In this document: one piece after another, positions 25,318 through 34,530 of the stretch
How the letters are laid out: each line of letters begins with the position of its first letter
How positions within the stretch are numbered: position 1 is the first letter of the stretch
Assembly: GCA_934465295.1 (NCBI GenBank)
Contig: CAKSKU010000004.1
Location: forward strand, 62,001 to 126,000
From: an uncultured Oscillospiraceae bacterium
Lineage (GTDB): Bacteria > Bacillota > Clostridia > Oscillospirales > Ruminococcaceae
Length of the DNA: 64,000 bases
Direction: 5' to 3'
The notes under the pieces: generated by a model
The model's input: the letters and a program-made list of their open reading frames with translations, nothing else
What the model was told of the DNA's origin: nothing
The model's database searches: none
Translations under genes and position numbers: made by a program

Positions 25318-26337
25318 GTGAAGCGGCTCAATTTAACAGCAAAAATAACGGCGGTGATACTCTGTTCATTCGCTTCCCTCGTCATTGGAATATGCGTGGG
25401 AAGCGTCACGGTATCACCGCTTCATATTTTTGCGGCGATAAAAAATGCGTTCTTCGGCGTACCGCTCCCAAGCGATGTCACCGAGGGCGAAGTCAGCATA
25501 ATCGCAGGGATAAGACTTCCGAGAGTGATCCTCAGCTTCATCGTCGGAGCAGCCTTTTCCGTCAGCGGAGCAGCTGTCCAGTCGGTGCTTCGCAATCCGC
25601 TCGCCTCCCCTTTCACGCTCGGAACTTCAAGCGGCGCATCACTCGGTGCGAGCCTTGTCATTGTCACGGGCTTTGCACTTTTCGGCAGCTACTCAACAGC
25701 AGTCGGCGGAGCAGTTTTCGCCGTTGCAACAATGTTTATAATGGTAGCCTTCGCAAGGCGGCTCGACCGAAGCCTGCAAAGCAGCACGGTTGTCCTCACG
25801 GGAATGGTGCTTTCGCTTTTCATAAGCGCATGGGTGAGCCTTATGGCGACATTTTCGGACGAAAGATACCGCCAGCTGATAAAGTGGCAGAATGGCAGCT
25901 TTGCAGGAAGAGGCTTCGGATATTCGGCAGTCCTGCTCGCAGTTTTCGCCGTGTGCTTCACCGTTTTTATGATAAGATCAAAGCAGCTCGACCTGCTGAC
26001 ATTCGGCGATGAGCAGGCGATGTCGATAGGCGTGAACACCTCCGCCGCCAAGACGATACTGCTCGTGCTTGCGTCCGTGCTTTCGGGAACGGCTGTCGCT
26101 TTCGCAGGAGTTATCGGCTTCGTTGACCTTATCGCTCCGCATATCACAAGGAAAATCTTCGGTCCGAAGCATAAGCTCCTCCTGCCGATGACAGCACTTG
26201 TCGGCGGTGCATTTATGACGATATGTGACGTTGCGGCAAGAACGCTTGCAGTTCCGAACGAGCTTCCTGTCGGGGTCATAACCTCGCTTATCGGCGCACC
26301 GTTCTTTGCAGCGGTTTTCTTTAAGAGAAGAAGGTGA
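25318..26337 (+). CDS. btuC: FecCD/BtuC-family ABC permease
   Basis: A 339-residue permease with about ten membrane segments. Family motifs include RLPRVILSFIVGAAFSVSGA, NPLASPFTLGTSSGASLGA and the late GFVDLIAPHITRKI coupling loop. It forms the membrane channel for the corrinoid system. GTG 25318 starts 6 bases after the btuF stop with only a weak ribosome site (GCAGGG), so translation is probably coupled to btuF. Confidence 0.9.
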   Translation: MKRLNLTAKITAVILCSFASLVIGICVGSVTVSPLHIFAAIKNAFFGVPLPSDVTEGEVSIIAGIRLPRVILSFIVGAAFSVSGAAVQSVLRNPLASPFTLGTSSGASLGASLVIVTGFALFGSYSTAVGGAVFAVATMFIMVAFARRLDRSLQSSTVVLTGMVLSLFISAWVSLMATFSDERYRQLIKWQNGSFAGRGFGYSAVLLAVFAVCFTVFMIRSKQLDLLTFGDEQAMSIGVNTSAAKTILLVLASVLSGTAVAFAGVIGFVDLIAPHITRKIFGPKHKLLLPMTALVGGAFMTICDVAARTLAVPNELPVGVITSLIGAPFFAAVFFKRRR

Positions 26338-26341
26338 AGCT

Positions 26342-27097
26342 ATGCTCGAAGTAAAAGAACTTTCCTGCGGCTATGGAAATGATATTGTCGTAAAAAATGT
26401 GAGCTTTTCCGTAAAGGACGGCGAGATACTCTCAATAACGGGTCCTAACGGCTGCGGAAAAACAACGCTCCTGCGTGCTTTGTGCGGAATTATCCCCTAT
26501 AAGGCAGGCAGTGCGCTCATCGACGGCAAGGAGATACGCTCAATGTCCCGTGAGGAGCTTTCGGCGAATGCCGCACTTCTTTCGCAGACGGGCGCAGGCG
26601 GCGAGTACAGCGATTTCACCGTCCGTGAAACGGTCGCACTCGGAAGATACGCAAAAAGCAAAGGCTTCGGCTCGGATAAAGCCGATGAAGCCGCCGCAGA
26701 GGAGTATATGAAAAAAACGGACACTCTCCCCATCGCAGACAGCGTTATAACCGAGCTTTCGGGCGGTCAGCTGCAAAGAGTCCTGCTTGCAAGAGCGTTC
26801 GCACAAGAGCCGAAAATAATTTTCCTTGACGAGCCTGCGAACCACCTCGATCTGAAACGCCAGATAGAGCTTATCGAAATGCTCAAAGGCTGGGCGGCAG
26901 ACGGAAAAAGCGTTGTAGGTGTTTTCCATGACCTCAACCTTGCCGCCGAGCTTTCGGACAGGATAATGGTGATGAACGAGGGCAGAACAGAGATACTCGA
27001 TTCGTCAGAGAATGTATGCCGCTCGGAAAAGCTGAATGAGATCTACGGTTTTGATATAAGAGCCTATATGCAAAAAACGCTGAAAATGTGGGAATGA
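26342..27097 (+). CDS. btuD: Cobalamin/iron ABC transporter ATP-binding protein
   Basis: A 251-residue ATPase: Walker A GPNGCGKTT (about 35-43), signature LSGGQLQRVLLARAFAQ, Walker B IIFLDEPANHLDLK and H-loop VVGVFHDLNLAAELS, all of the FepC/BtuD type. ATG 26342 is chosen because AAGGTGAAG lies just before it; an upstream in-frame ATG would overlap the permease by 30 bases. The mirrored repeat follows its stop. Confidence 0.92.
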   Translation: MLEVKELSCGYGNDIVVKNVSFSVKDGEILSITGPNGCGKTTLLRALCGIIPYKAGSALIDGKEIRSMSREELSANAALLSQTGAGGEYSDFTVRETVALGRYAKSKGFGSDKADEAAAEEYMKKTDTLPIADSVITELSGGQLQRVLLARAFAQEPKIIFLDEPANHLDLKRQIELIEMLKGWAADGKSVVGVFHDLNLAAELSDRIMVMNEGRTEILDSSENVCRSEKLNEIYGFDIRAYMQKTLKMWE

Positions 27098-27104
27098 AAA
27101 ATAT

Positions 27105-27535
27105 CTGCCGGAGTGGCGAAGCAAACCGGCTGGTCATGCTAAACTTAGCACGCTGAACACAGCTTACGAGGGGTCAAGGTGGCTCCTCGCCCCTTTGCCG
27201 CAGGGCAGTTTGACCTTTAGCAGAAAGCGAAACTCCCTTAATCTATGGCTAAAGCTATGCTGTAATAGCTAAATCACTAACAGTTAAAAATGTAAAGCCC
27301 AAAATTATCAACTGTCAATTATCAATTAAAAACTGTTAACTGTAAACTAAATTAAGGGCGCAATTCACATCGAAATGGTAAAACGAAATATAAAAAACAC
27401 AGTTTCGTAAACCTAAAATGTGAATTGCGCCAATTCTTTTTTCTTCAAACAAACTATCCTTGAAGCGAAAATTCACGAACGTAAGTGAGTGAATTTGAAG
27501 CTTCAACACAGTATGAACAGCTATGCTGATTACCG
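27105..27535. repeat. Mirrored intergenic repeat, half copy (locus B)
   Basis: Between the convergent btuD and tex genes. It has an outer arm next to btuD (GAGGGGTCAAGG, GAAAGCGAAACTCCCTTAA), an extra block of OR-like ACTGTCAATTATCAATT sequence (27310-27345), the palindrome at 27357-27431 (arms GGCGCAATTCACA/TGTGAATTGCGCC) and an inner arm (CTATCCTTGAAGCG...GCTTCAACACAGTATGAAC). There is no facing half. Confidence 0.75.
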
Positions 27536-27545
27536 AACAGTTATG

Positions 27546-29699
27546 TTACTTGATCTTCATCGTAAGCGAAATTCTCTTTCTCTTTACATCAACGTCAAGA
27601 ACCTTCACCTTCACAACTTCTCCGACCTTAACAGCTTCAAGCGGGTGCTTGATGTATCTGTCGCATATCTGCGAGATATGCACAAGTCCGTCCTCGTGAA
27701 CGCCGATATCAACGAAACAGCCGAAATCGATAACGTTTCTGACCGTTCCCATAAGCTCCATTCCGGGTTTGAGATCTTTCAGCTCCATTATGTCGCCGCT
27801 TCTCATAAGCGGTGGAGGAAGCTCGTCACGTGGGTCACGTCCTGGCTTTTCAAGCTCCTTGAGGATATCATTTACGGTCGGGATACCGATGCCTGCGTTG
27901 TCTGCGACTTTAGCTACACCTATCTTCTTTGCAGCGGCGGAGATATCGGACATCTTTCCCTCACCAAGGTCTGCGACTTCAAAGCCGCACTCTGCGATTA
28001 TCTTCTTTGCGGCTTCGTAGCTTTCGGGGTGGACGGCTGTATTATCGAGCGGATCTTTTCCGTCACGTACTCTCAAAAAGCCTGCGCACTGCTCAAACGC
28101 TTTCGGGCCAAGCTTTGCAACTTTGAGAAGCTGCTTTCTGTCGGTGAACGAGCCGTTTTCCTCACGGTAGGAAACGATGTTTTTGGCAATTGAAGCGTTT
28201 ATTCCCGCAACATACGAAAGAAGTGAGTGCGAAGCTGTGTTAAGGTCAACACCAACGCTGTTTACGCAGTCCTCGACAACGCCCGTGAGCGCTTCATCAA
28301 GTCTTGCTTTCGGCATATCGTGCTGATACTGACCAACTCCAATAGCCTTCGGGTCGATCTTTACAAGCTCGGCAAGCGGATCCTGAAGTCGTCTTGCTAT
28401 GGAAACTGCACTTCGGAGCGAAACATCATACTCGGGGAACTCCTCTGCCGCAAGCTTTGATGCGGAGTAAACGGACGCACCTGCTTCGGACACGACCATA
28501 TACGAGACCTTCTGCGGAATTTCCTTTATAAGCTCTGCCACGAACGCTTCCGATTCTCTTGAAGCCGTACCGTTTCCGATAGCGATCATCGAAACGCCAT
28601 GCTTCTGGATAAGGTTCTTCACAAGCACCTTACCCTGCTCGATCTTGCGCTGTTCGCCCGTTGTGATGTAGGCAACGCCCGTATCGAGAACTTTTCCCGT
28701 TCCGTCAACAACTGCAAGCTTGCAGCCCGTTCTGTAACCGGGGTCAAGTCCGAGCGCAACGCTGTTTTTAACGGGCGGCTGCATAATAAGCTGACGAAGA
28801 TTCGATGCGAATACCTTTATTGCGGATTCGTCTGCCTTTTCGGTAAGCTCGGAACGAATTTCACGCTCAATTGACGGATAAATAAGGCGTTTGTAGCCGT
28901 CAACGCAGGCATTTTTCACATATTCGGCGCAGGCGGACTGATTTTTCACATACTTTCCGCAGACAGTGTTTTCGCCAACACCCTCGGGAATGTCAACGCT
29001 GACTTTGAGCTTGCCCTCACGCTCACCTCTGTCAAGCGCAAGGATACGGTGACCTGCGATCTTTGAAACGGGTTCGGAAAATTCGTAATAGTTCTTGTAA
29101 ACCGTTTCTTCCTCGGGATCGGCGGCTTCGGACGAAATTATGCCCTGCTTGGAGAAGATACCCCGAAGCGCTTTTCTGAGTTCGGCATCATCGGAAACGT
29201 CCTCGGCGATGATATCCATTGCGCCCTGAAGTGCATCATCAACGGTTTCAACACCCTTTTCGGCATTGACGAACTTTTCAGCCTCGGCTGACGGGTCAGC
29301 TTTGTCCTGTTGGAGCATAAGGAAAGCGGCGAGAGTTTCAAGTCCCTTTTCACGGGCGACAGAAGCTCTGGTCTTTCTCTTCGGCTTGAACGGACGGTAT
29401 ATATCTTCGACCTCGACAAGCGTAGCGGCGGCGGAAATCGCAGCGGCAAGCTCTTCGGTCATTTTTCCCTGATCTTCGATGGAAGAAGAAATTTCCTCCT
29501 TGCGCTTTTCGAGATTGCGCAGATATGTAAGCCTGTCAAAAATTTCACGAAGAAGCTGATCATCGAGTGAGCCTGTCAGCTCCTTGCGGTAACGTGCGAT
29601 AAAAGGAATAGTCTTGCCGTCATCGATAAGCGAAACGGTGTTGTCGATCTGTTCCCGACGCAGCTTGAATTCCGCTGCGAGTACCTTGTTAATATCCAT
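27546..29699 (-). CDS. tex: Tex-family RNA-binding transcription accessory protein
   Basis: A 717-residue protein of normal Tex length: N-terminal Tex domain (IPFIARYRKELTGSLDD, about 32-48), the YqgF/RuvC-like domain (NSVALGLDPGYRTGCKLAVVDG, about 310-332), helix-hairpin-helix motifs (GVDLNTASHSLLSYVAGI) and a C-terminal S1 domain (GMELMGTVRNVIDFGCFVDIG). Tex binds nucleic acid and affects transcription and translation broadly. AAAGGAG precedes the ATG. The gene stands alone. Confidence 0.96.
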   Translation of the reverse strand: MDINKVLAAEFKLRREQIDNTVSLIDDGKTIPFIARYRKELTGSLDDQLLREIFDRLTYLRNLEKRKEEISSSIEDQGKMTEELAAAISAAATLVEVEDIYRPFKPKRKTRASVAREKGLETLAAFLMLQQDKADPSAEAEKFVNAEKGVETVDDALQGAMDIIAEDVSDDAELRKALRGIFSKQGIISSEAADPEEETVYKNYYEFSEPVSKIAGHRILALDRGEREGKLKVSVDIPEGVGENTVCGKYVKNQSACAEYVKNACVDGYKRLIYPSIEREIRSELTEKADESAIKVFASNLRQLIMQPPVKNSVALGLDPGYRTGCKLAVVDGTGKVLDTGVAYITTGEQRKIEQGKVLVKNLIQKHGVSMIAIGNGTASRESEAFVAELIKEIPQKVSYMVVSEAGASVYSASKLAAEEFPEYDVSLRSAVSIARRLQDPLAELVKIDPKAIGVGQYQHDMPKARLDEALTGVVEDCVNSVGVDLNTASHSLLSYVAGINASIAKNIVSYREENGSFTDRKQLLKVAKLGPKAFEQCAGFLRVRDGKDPLDNTAVHPESYEAAKKIIAECGFEVADLGEGKMSDISAAAKKIGVAKVADNAGIGIPTVNDILKELEKPGRDPRDELPPPLMRSGDIMELKDLKPGMELMGTVRNVIDFGCFVDIGVHEDGLVHISQICDRYIKHPLEAVKVGEVVKVKVLDVDVKRKRISLTMKIK

Positions 29700-29844
29700 T
29701 GTAAAAAACTCCTTTGAAAAAATACATTAAATATTATAGCATATTTTTGAAAAGTCCGCAAGCGAAAAATGTCCCCCAAAAAAGTTTTTCCTGCGCTGAA
29801 ATAGTATAATACCGATCTCAAAATATACTGTTGGAGGATGTTTT

Positions 29845-30310
29845 ATGATAAACAAAGCCGAGCTGCCGCCCTGCACCGTCGAAACAACGCTTATGCTTAT
29901 CGATGATAAGTGGAAGGTGCTTATCCTCCGTGACCTGCGCAGCGGAACAAAACGCTTCGGCGAGCTGAAAAATCAGTCACGGAAATTCGCAGAAAGTGCT
30001 GACCTCAAACCTGCGTGTTATGGAGGAGGACGGACTTCTTACGAGAAAGTTTTTCCCCGAAGTTCCGCCGAGGGTGGAATATACCCTCACCGACCTCGGG
30101 CAAAGTATGTCGCCTATCCTTGACGCAATGGCTGAAATGGGCAAGGCGTTCCAAGCCGAACATAATACTAATTTTTAATCAAAGTGTAGACAAAAAAATC
30201 GGCGCAAAAGCCATTTAAACCTGTTTTCAACATCAAGCTGTTTTCAACAGCTACGTGCTTTCGCTTGATTTTTTGTACACTTTCAGTTTAAAAATTTGTA
30301 TAAGCAATAA
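29845..30310 (+). pseudogene. HxlR-family regulator, frameshifted and MITE-truncated
   Basis: The first frame gives a good HxlR start (VETTLMLIDDKWKVLILRDL, then GTKRFGELK). The second frame gives the rest (LTSNLRVMEEDGLLTRKFFP, PPRVEYTLTDLGQSMSPIL). The frame changes between 29963 and 29990, where two single bases seem lost in an A-run and a T-run (expected KKSVTEISQK). The C-terminus is cut by a MITE at 30166. Removing the MITE and one TAA copy restores a plausible end (AEHKQ, stop at 30308-30310), giving 109 residues. Two homopolymer losses could also be sequencing errors, but the MITE is real. Confidence 0.8.
30166..30300 (-). mobile_element. MITE copy 2 (3' end of HxlR gene)
   Basis: 135 bases from TACTAATTTTTAATC to AGTTTAAAAATTTGTA, flanked by TAA duplications (30163-30165, 30301-30303). 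The loop region carries extra AACATCAAGCTGTTTTCAAC sequence. Orientation is opposite to copies 1 and 3. Confidence 0.85.
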
Positions 30311-30338
30311 AAAAAGCACCACAGTGTGATGTTTTTTT
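30311..30338. terminator. Bidirectional terminator between HxlR and flavodoxin genes
   Basis: Stem CACCAC / GTGATG with a 3-base loop (30317-30331), an A-run on the left and seven T on the right. Confidence 0.7.
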
Positions 30339-30431
30339 CAGTAAGCTCAATTCAAAAAAAACGTGGAATAACTTGCCGCTGCACCATCGATGATCGGCAT
30401 TCCGCTCACCTTTTCATCAAAAACTTTCGGT

Positions 30432-31045
30432 TCATTTTTTCAGTGCAGGCTCGGCCTTGTCAACATCGCTGCCGCATACGGCAAGACCCTTTGTGACGTT
30501 TGCGCCCTTTGCTGCGCCCCGAATATCGTTTACGGTGTTTGCAAGTCCGCTGCCCTCGTGGGTGCAGAACGGGTGGATCGTCTTGCCCGAAAAATCGAAG
30601 CTATCGAGGAAGGTATAGACCGCCATCGGCATCGTTCCCCAGTAGTTCGGGTAGCCGAGATATATCTCGTCATACTTATCGATATTATCGTGCAGGTCAA
30701 TGACCTCGGGACGGGCGTTCGCTTTAAGGTCGTTCTTCGCCTGAGCTATGCATTCGTTGTAATTATCGGAATAAGGCTCTGCCTGTTCGATCTTATACTA
30801 ATTTTCAAACTGAAAGTGTACAAAAAATCAAGCAAAAGCTCGTAGCTGTTAAAAACAGGTTTATATGGCTTTTGCGCCGATTTTTTTCTACACTTTGATT
30901 AAAAATTAGTATTAAACAGGTCTGCGCCAGTGAGCTTTGCGAGCATTTCAGCGGCTTTTTCCGTGTTTCCGACCGTGATATGACGGTATGCTCCGCCGAA
31001 ATAATTCTCACCTACACGGGAATAAAAAGCTATCAAAGCTGCCAT
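30432..31045 (-). pseudogene. Flavodoxin interrupted by a MITE
   Basis: The 5' part (MAALIAFYSRVGENYFGG, a flavodoxin FMN-loop start, to TGADLF) and the 3' part (KIEQAEPYSDNYNE, YLGYPNYWGTMPMAVYTFLD, PFCTHEGSGL) are separated by a 116-bp MITE at 30796-30911. Excising the MITE and one TTA copy rejoins CTG TTT AAG ATC (LFKI) and gives a continuous 164-residue flavodoxin of the NADPH-flavodoxin/flavodoxin_4 type. The present frame is broken by the insertion. It is convergent with the HxlR gene, a common regulator for such redox genes. Confidence 0.88.
30796..30911 (+). mobile_element. MITE copy 3 (inside flavodoxin)
   Basis: 116 bases from TACTAATTTTCAAACTG to GATTAAAAATTAGTA with TTA duplications (30793-30795, 30912-30914). 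The loop carries GTAGCTGTTAAAAACAGG. Confidence 0.9.
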
Positions 31046-31199
31046 TTTACATCGATTCCTTTTTTATTTTCTGATATAATTATAACTGTATGAAAGCAAT
31101 TTTTCAATCTGAGTTTATGACGTTTTTGATAAGAAAAACTTATATGAAAGTGATGTTGGATAGTACAGTTTTTACGGGGAGAAAGCGTATATCCTGCTT

Positions 31200-31615
31200 T
31201 TCTGTTATGATCTGTTAACTTTTTCTGTTGTTTTCAGACGGTCGGATATGGAATCCGACCCTACGACTTTTGGTAGATTCATATTTCACCGCCGTTCAAA
31301 CGTTGTCGGCATAAATTGCTTATCGCTTTCGCTCTGCGCATTTTATGCCGAGGATAGTTTGTTTCAAGGAGATAGAATTGGCGCAATTCACATTATTGGT
31401 TTTACGAAACTTGGTTTATCATATTTCGTTTTACCTTTTTGGTGTGAATTGCGCCTTTTTGATTTGTTACTGATTTCGTTATTGCAGCATAGCCTTTAGC
31501 CATAGTTTAGGGAGTTTCGCTCTCTGCGGAGAGCTACAATGGGACGCTGTCCCCTTGACCCCTGCCACCCTTTGAACAAAGCGAAATTCTTGCAGAATTA
31601 ACGTAAACTTTGATT
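31200..31615. repeat. Mirrored intergenic repeat, half copy (locus D)
   Basis: Lies between the flavodoxin start and the VanY stop. It contains a GGTCGGATATGGAATCCGACC hairpin (31240-31260), the inner arm (ATGCCGAGGATAGTTTG), the palindrome (31380-31455) followed by TTTTTG, and an outer arm ending TTGACCCCTGCCACCCTTTG next to the VanY gene. No gene is seen in 31046-31633. Confidence 0.75.
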
Positions 31616-31633
31616 TTTCAGCGACTGCTTGTT

Positions 31634-32587
31634 TTATTCCACCGTCATCTGAGTTGCTGTGCCGTTTTCGTCGAGCCAGCCGTTTGCCTTAAAATATTCT
31701 TCAAGGCAGAGTCCGCTTTCCTGAACCTTATGCGCATAATACACGCCGACAAAGCGGTAATGCCACGGTTCATAGATTATTCCCGTTTCCGCTTCCTTTC
31801 CCTCGGGATAGCGGAGGATAAATCCATAATCTGCGGCGTTTTCCATAAGCCATGCATATGCTTTTGTGTTCTTGAAGCCGTCGTCGTCGAAGCTCACATA
31901 CTCATCGGAAAAAATATCTGCGGAAAGCCCTGCGTTATGCTCGCTTTTTCCCGGATATGCGACCTCTTTTTCGGTATCGAGGACTGCTTCGTCATAGCTC
32001 ATTCCTTTATCAACACGCTGCTGGACGCTTCTGTCAAAGTTGAACTGCTGATACTCGATCGTGCGGTAGGACGAATTCACGGTGAGGTTTATGCCGTCCT
32101 TTTTTGCGGCTGCGAACATATTTATAAGGTAGTCCGCCGCACGTTCGTCGAACTCAAAGTCACGGCTGCCGTTGGAATAGACTTTTTTCACGGATATTTT
32201 CTTGTCGTAATCCTGCGGAAGCGGATTTTGGTTGTTCACGAGGAACATTGCCCATGCGTTATCGATGCTTTCCTGCTCTGCTGTTGTTTCTGTCATATCT
32301 TCTCCTGCCCCGATGACGATCCCGCCCGACTCGCTCTCGTTAGTTTCGTATGTACTGCTGCTTTCCTGCTTCTCGGATAAAGCTTCACTTGTCTGCAAAT
32401 TGCTGTCCGATGAATATGAAGATGACGATGAAGTCACTGCTGCGGAATCATCGACCTTTTTTACAGACGATGCGATCTTTTTTACTGCGAACCAGACGAG
32501 AAGAACGAGTATTATTATCATTATCCACCGCAGGATAAGAGCCTGTTTGCTGATTTTTTTCTTCCTGCGTTTTTTCTGCTGTGCCAT
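31634..32587 (-). CDS. D-alanyl-D-alanine carboxypeptidase, VanY/M15B type
   Basis: A 317-residue protein with a basic N-terminus and one membrane anchor (about 15-37), a Ser/Glu-rich linker (38-95) and an extracellular M15B peptidase domain. Zinc and catalytic motifs are visible: NSSYRTIEYQ, KSEHNAGLSADI (His and Asp ligands, about 225) and EPWHYRFVG (catalytic Glu and His ligand, about 280). It trims the terminal D-Ala from peptidoglycan stem peptides. No vancomycin-resistance genes accompany it, so a housekeeping wall role is likely. Confidence 0.93.
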   Translation of the reverse strand: MAQQKKRRKKKISKQALILRWIMIIILVLLVWFAVKKIASSVKKVDDSAAVTSSSSSYSSDSNLQTSEALSEKQESSSTYETNESESGGIVIGAGEDMTETTAEQESIDNAWAMFLVNNQNPLPQDYDKKISVKKVYSNGSRDFEFDERAADYLINMFAAAKKDGINLTVNSSYRTIEYQQFNFDRSVQQRVDKGMSYDEAVLDTEKEVAYPGKSEHNAGLSADIFSDEYVSFDDDGFKNTKAYAWLMENAADYGFILRYPEGKEAETGIIYEPWHYRFVGVYYAHKVQESGLCLEEYFKANGWLDENGTATQMTVE

Positions 32588-32740
32588 TTTTTACGTTCCT
32601 TTCATTGTATACTATCGGAATTATAGCACAACACGCCGCCTTTTTCAAGAGTTTTCACGTTTTGTAAGAATTCTGTAATTGATTAATATTAAATTTAAAA
32701 AATTTCAATAGTATATTTACATTTGCATATTAACAAAGTA

Positions 32741-32769
32741 TTCACTTTTTTGGAATTCTACGTTATAAT
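32741..32769 (+). promoter_or_regulatory. Probable promoter of the 32.8 kb chemoreceptor
   Basis: TTCACT (32741-32746), 17 bases, TATAAT (32764-32769). The -35 is weak. Confidence 0.5.
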
Positions 32770-32820
32770 AGATGTATATGACATTATCCGTGAAAATATG
32801 CGAAAGAGGGGGCGTTCGGA

Positions 32821-34251
32821 TTGAATAAAAGATCGGCGAAGATAAAGGCTGCCGCAGCGGTTACGATCTGCATCGTTCTGCTTGCAGTCTGCGCAGTCAT
32901 ACTCGGAATAAAGCTCAGTGAGCGCACCGATGAGACTTCGTCTGTCCGCACTTCCGCTGAAAACGCCGTCCTTTACATAACCGAAAAGACTGACCTTATG
33001 AAAGCCGCCGCAAACGAGACCTCCGAGCTTGCGGCTATACGATACGCTCCCGATGAGTTCAAGGGCTATGCTCTGCGTGACAGAAACAGCGCACTTTCGG
33101 GACTCGGCATAAGCCTTGACCTTATCAAAAACGGCGAAAGCACAGGCTTGTCGGGCGGCAAAAACTACACCTCGACGGGCGTTCTCTCCGTTTCGGGCGG
33201 CTTTGTTTATGATGAAAATTCGGAAAAGCTTTACTATACCGTCACCAACTCCGTCAACGGGAATATCACGGTCTGCGGCTGCAGTTCCGACTATTTCGGC
33301 GAATATTTTTCTTTGCTCGGCAAAAATACGGGTGCAGTTCTTTCCGTCGGCGGCAAGACGATGATCTCGACCGAGCTCAACTCCCCCGTTTATGATAACG
33401 CAAGCGAACAGTGCGGTGAATTTTCGCTCGAAATGTTCGATTACAGCTTCCCCGAAAAGACCGACATCCGCCCCTTTATAGCCATAATGGCGGCAGCGGC
33501 GGTCATTCTGGCAGTGATAGCTTCGGCGATCAGCTGTGCTGTTATCGGCAAGTCTGACGGCGAACAGTCGGCAGAAAATGCCGAACTGAAAATGCCCGAA
33601 CTCCGTTCCGTACTCCCCTCGCCCGTGCAGGAGAAAACCATTCCCGTACAGGAAAAACCCGTTACTGTGCAGGAAATCCACGTTCCCGAGCCGAAACGCC
33701 CCGAGCCTGCCTTTGCTTCCGATGAAACAGAAAAGCAGCTTGCCGCTCTCGGTGCAGAGCTTGAACGTGTGAACAACGAAAAAGCCGGGCTTGCGGAGCG
33801 CATAGCAGAACTTGAAGAAAAGCTCTCGGCTGCCGAAGCATCGGGAAAAGATGTAGCCTGCGCCGCTGCCGAAGCGGAAGAAATGATAAAGGAAAGCCGC
33901 CTGAGATCGTCCGAGCTTGCCGAAGCTGTGGAGATCATCGGTGAAAAAAATCAGCGCATAAGATCGATCATCGGTGCAATCGAAGATATAGCTTTTCAAA
34001 CGAATATGCTCGCCCTCAACGCTGCCATCGAAGCTGCCCGTGCAGGTGAAAACGGCAAGGGCTTCGCCGTTGTAGCGGATGAGGTGAGAAGCCTTGCCGC
34101 CGAAAGTGCAGAATCGGCAAGAAAATCGACCGCTATCTTAAACGAATCGGAAGAAGCCGTAAAGAAAGGCAGCTCCGCCGCAGAGCAGGCTGTACTGGCA
34201 GCCGATAAAGCTCTTGAAAGTGCCGAAAATGCAGTAAAAGCTGTGAATTAA
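32821..34251 (+). CDS. Methyl-accepting chemotaxis protein without HAMP domain
   Basis: A 476-residue receptor starting at TTG (GAGGGGG upstream). TM1 is about 10-30, an external domain of about 190 residues follows, TM2 about 218-243. In place of HAMP there is a Pro/Gln/Val-rich linker with repeated PVQEK units (about 266-300), then a coiled coil and a short signalling domain with tip EDIAFQTNMLALNAAIEAA (about 388-406). The helix after the tip is short, so this is a compact receptor. A direct TM2-linker-signalling layout suggests unusual signal transfer. Ligand unknown. Confidence 0.88.
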   Translation: MNKRSAKIKAAAAVTICIVLLAVCAVILGIKLSERTDETSSVRTSAENAVLYITEKTDLMKAAANETSELAAIRYAPDEFKGYALRDRNSALSGLGISLDLIKNGESTGLSGGKNYTSTGVLSVSGGFVYDENSEKLYYTVTNSVNGNITVCGCSSDYFGEYFSLLGKNTGAVLSVGGKTMISTELNSPVYDNASEQCGEFSLEMFDYSFPEKTDIRPFIAIMAAAAVILAVIASAISCAVIGKSDGEQSAENAELKMPELRSVLPSPVQEKTIPVQEKPVTVQEIHVPEPKRPEPAFASDETEKQLAALGAELERVNNEKAGLAERIAELEEKLSAAEASGKDVACAAAEAEEMIKESRLRSSELAEAVEIIGEKNQRIRSIIGAIEDIAFQTNMLALNAAIEAARAGENGKGFAVVADEVRSLAAESAESARKSTAILNESEEAVKKGSSAAEQAVLAADKALESAENAVKAVN

Positions 34252-34291
34252 AACGTACTGAACGCCGCCGCAAATAAAAATCAAAAAAAGG

Positions 34292-34320
34292 TTGACCTCA
34301 GGGATTTTTTATGCTATAAT
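34292..34320 (+). promoter_or_regulatory. Promoter of tRNA-Leu
   Basis: TTGACC (34292-34297), 17 bases, TATAAT (34315-34320) with extended TG. Confidence 0.8.
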
Positions 34321-34338
34321 ATAGTTCGTGAAATTTTT

Positions 34339-34422
34339 GCGGATATGGCGGAATTGGCAGACGCGCCAGACTTAGGATCTGGTGTCCCCGACGTGCAGGT
34401 TCAAGTCCTGTTATCCGCACCA
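34339..34422 (+). tRNA. tRNA-Leu (anticodon TAG), CCA encoded
   Basis: 84 bases with acceptor arms GCGGATA/TATCCGC. The anticodon stem CCAGA/TCTGG encloses loop CTTAGGA, so the anticodon is TAG. A long variable arm typical of a class II tRNA is present, as is the T-arm GGTTCAAGTCC. The 3' CCA is encoded. It has its own promoter and terminator. Confidence 0.95.
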
Positions 34423-34427
34423 CCAAT

Positions 34428-34466
34428 AGCCCCGTAACTGCGTTAGTTACGGGGCTTTATTTATTT
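34428..34466 (+). terminator. Terminator after tRNA-Leu
   Basis: A perfect 12-bp stem AGCCCCGTAACT / AGTTACGGGGCT followed by TTATTTATTT. Confidence 0.9.
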
Positions 34467-34530
34467 AGGGTACACACTTTTATTTTATCGTGATAAATCA
34501 ACTTTCACCCGAGAAAAATCTAAAAAGCTC

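Noticed and set aside
27310..27345. Possible small RNA in the ACTGTCAATTATCAATT block
   Set aside because: Short simple repeat resembling common AT-rich intergenic filler; no promoter or terminator attached.
31634..32587. Vancomycin-resistance locus because of VanY-type peptidase
   Set aside because: No VanRS, VanHAX or VanZ homologue is near; M15B peptidases are common housekeeping wall enzymes.
32758..33999. A 413-codon minus-strand frame opposite the HAMP-less chemoreceptor
   Set aside because: No recognisable domain and low-complexity composition; the plus-strand receptor has clear membrane segments and a signalling tip.
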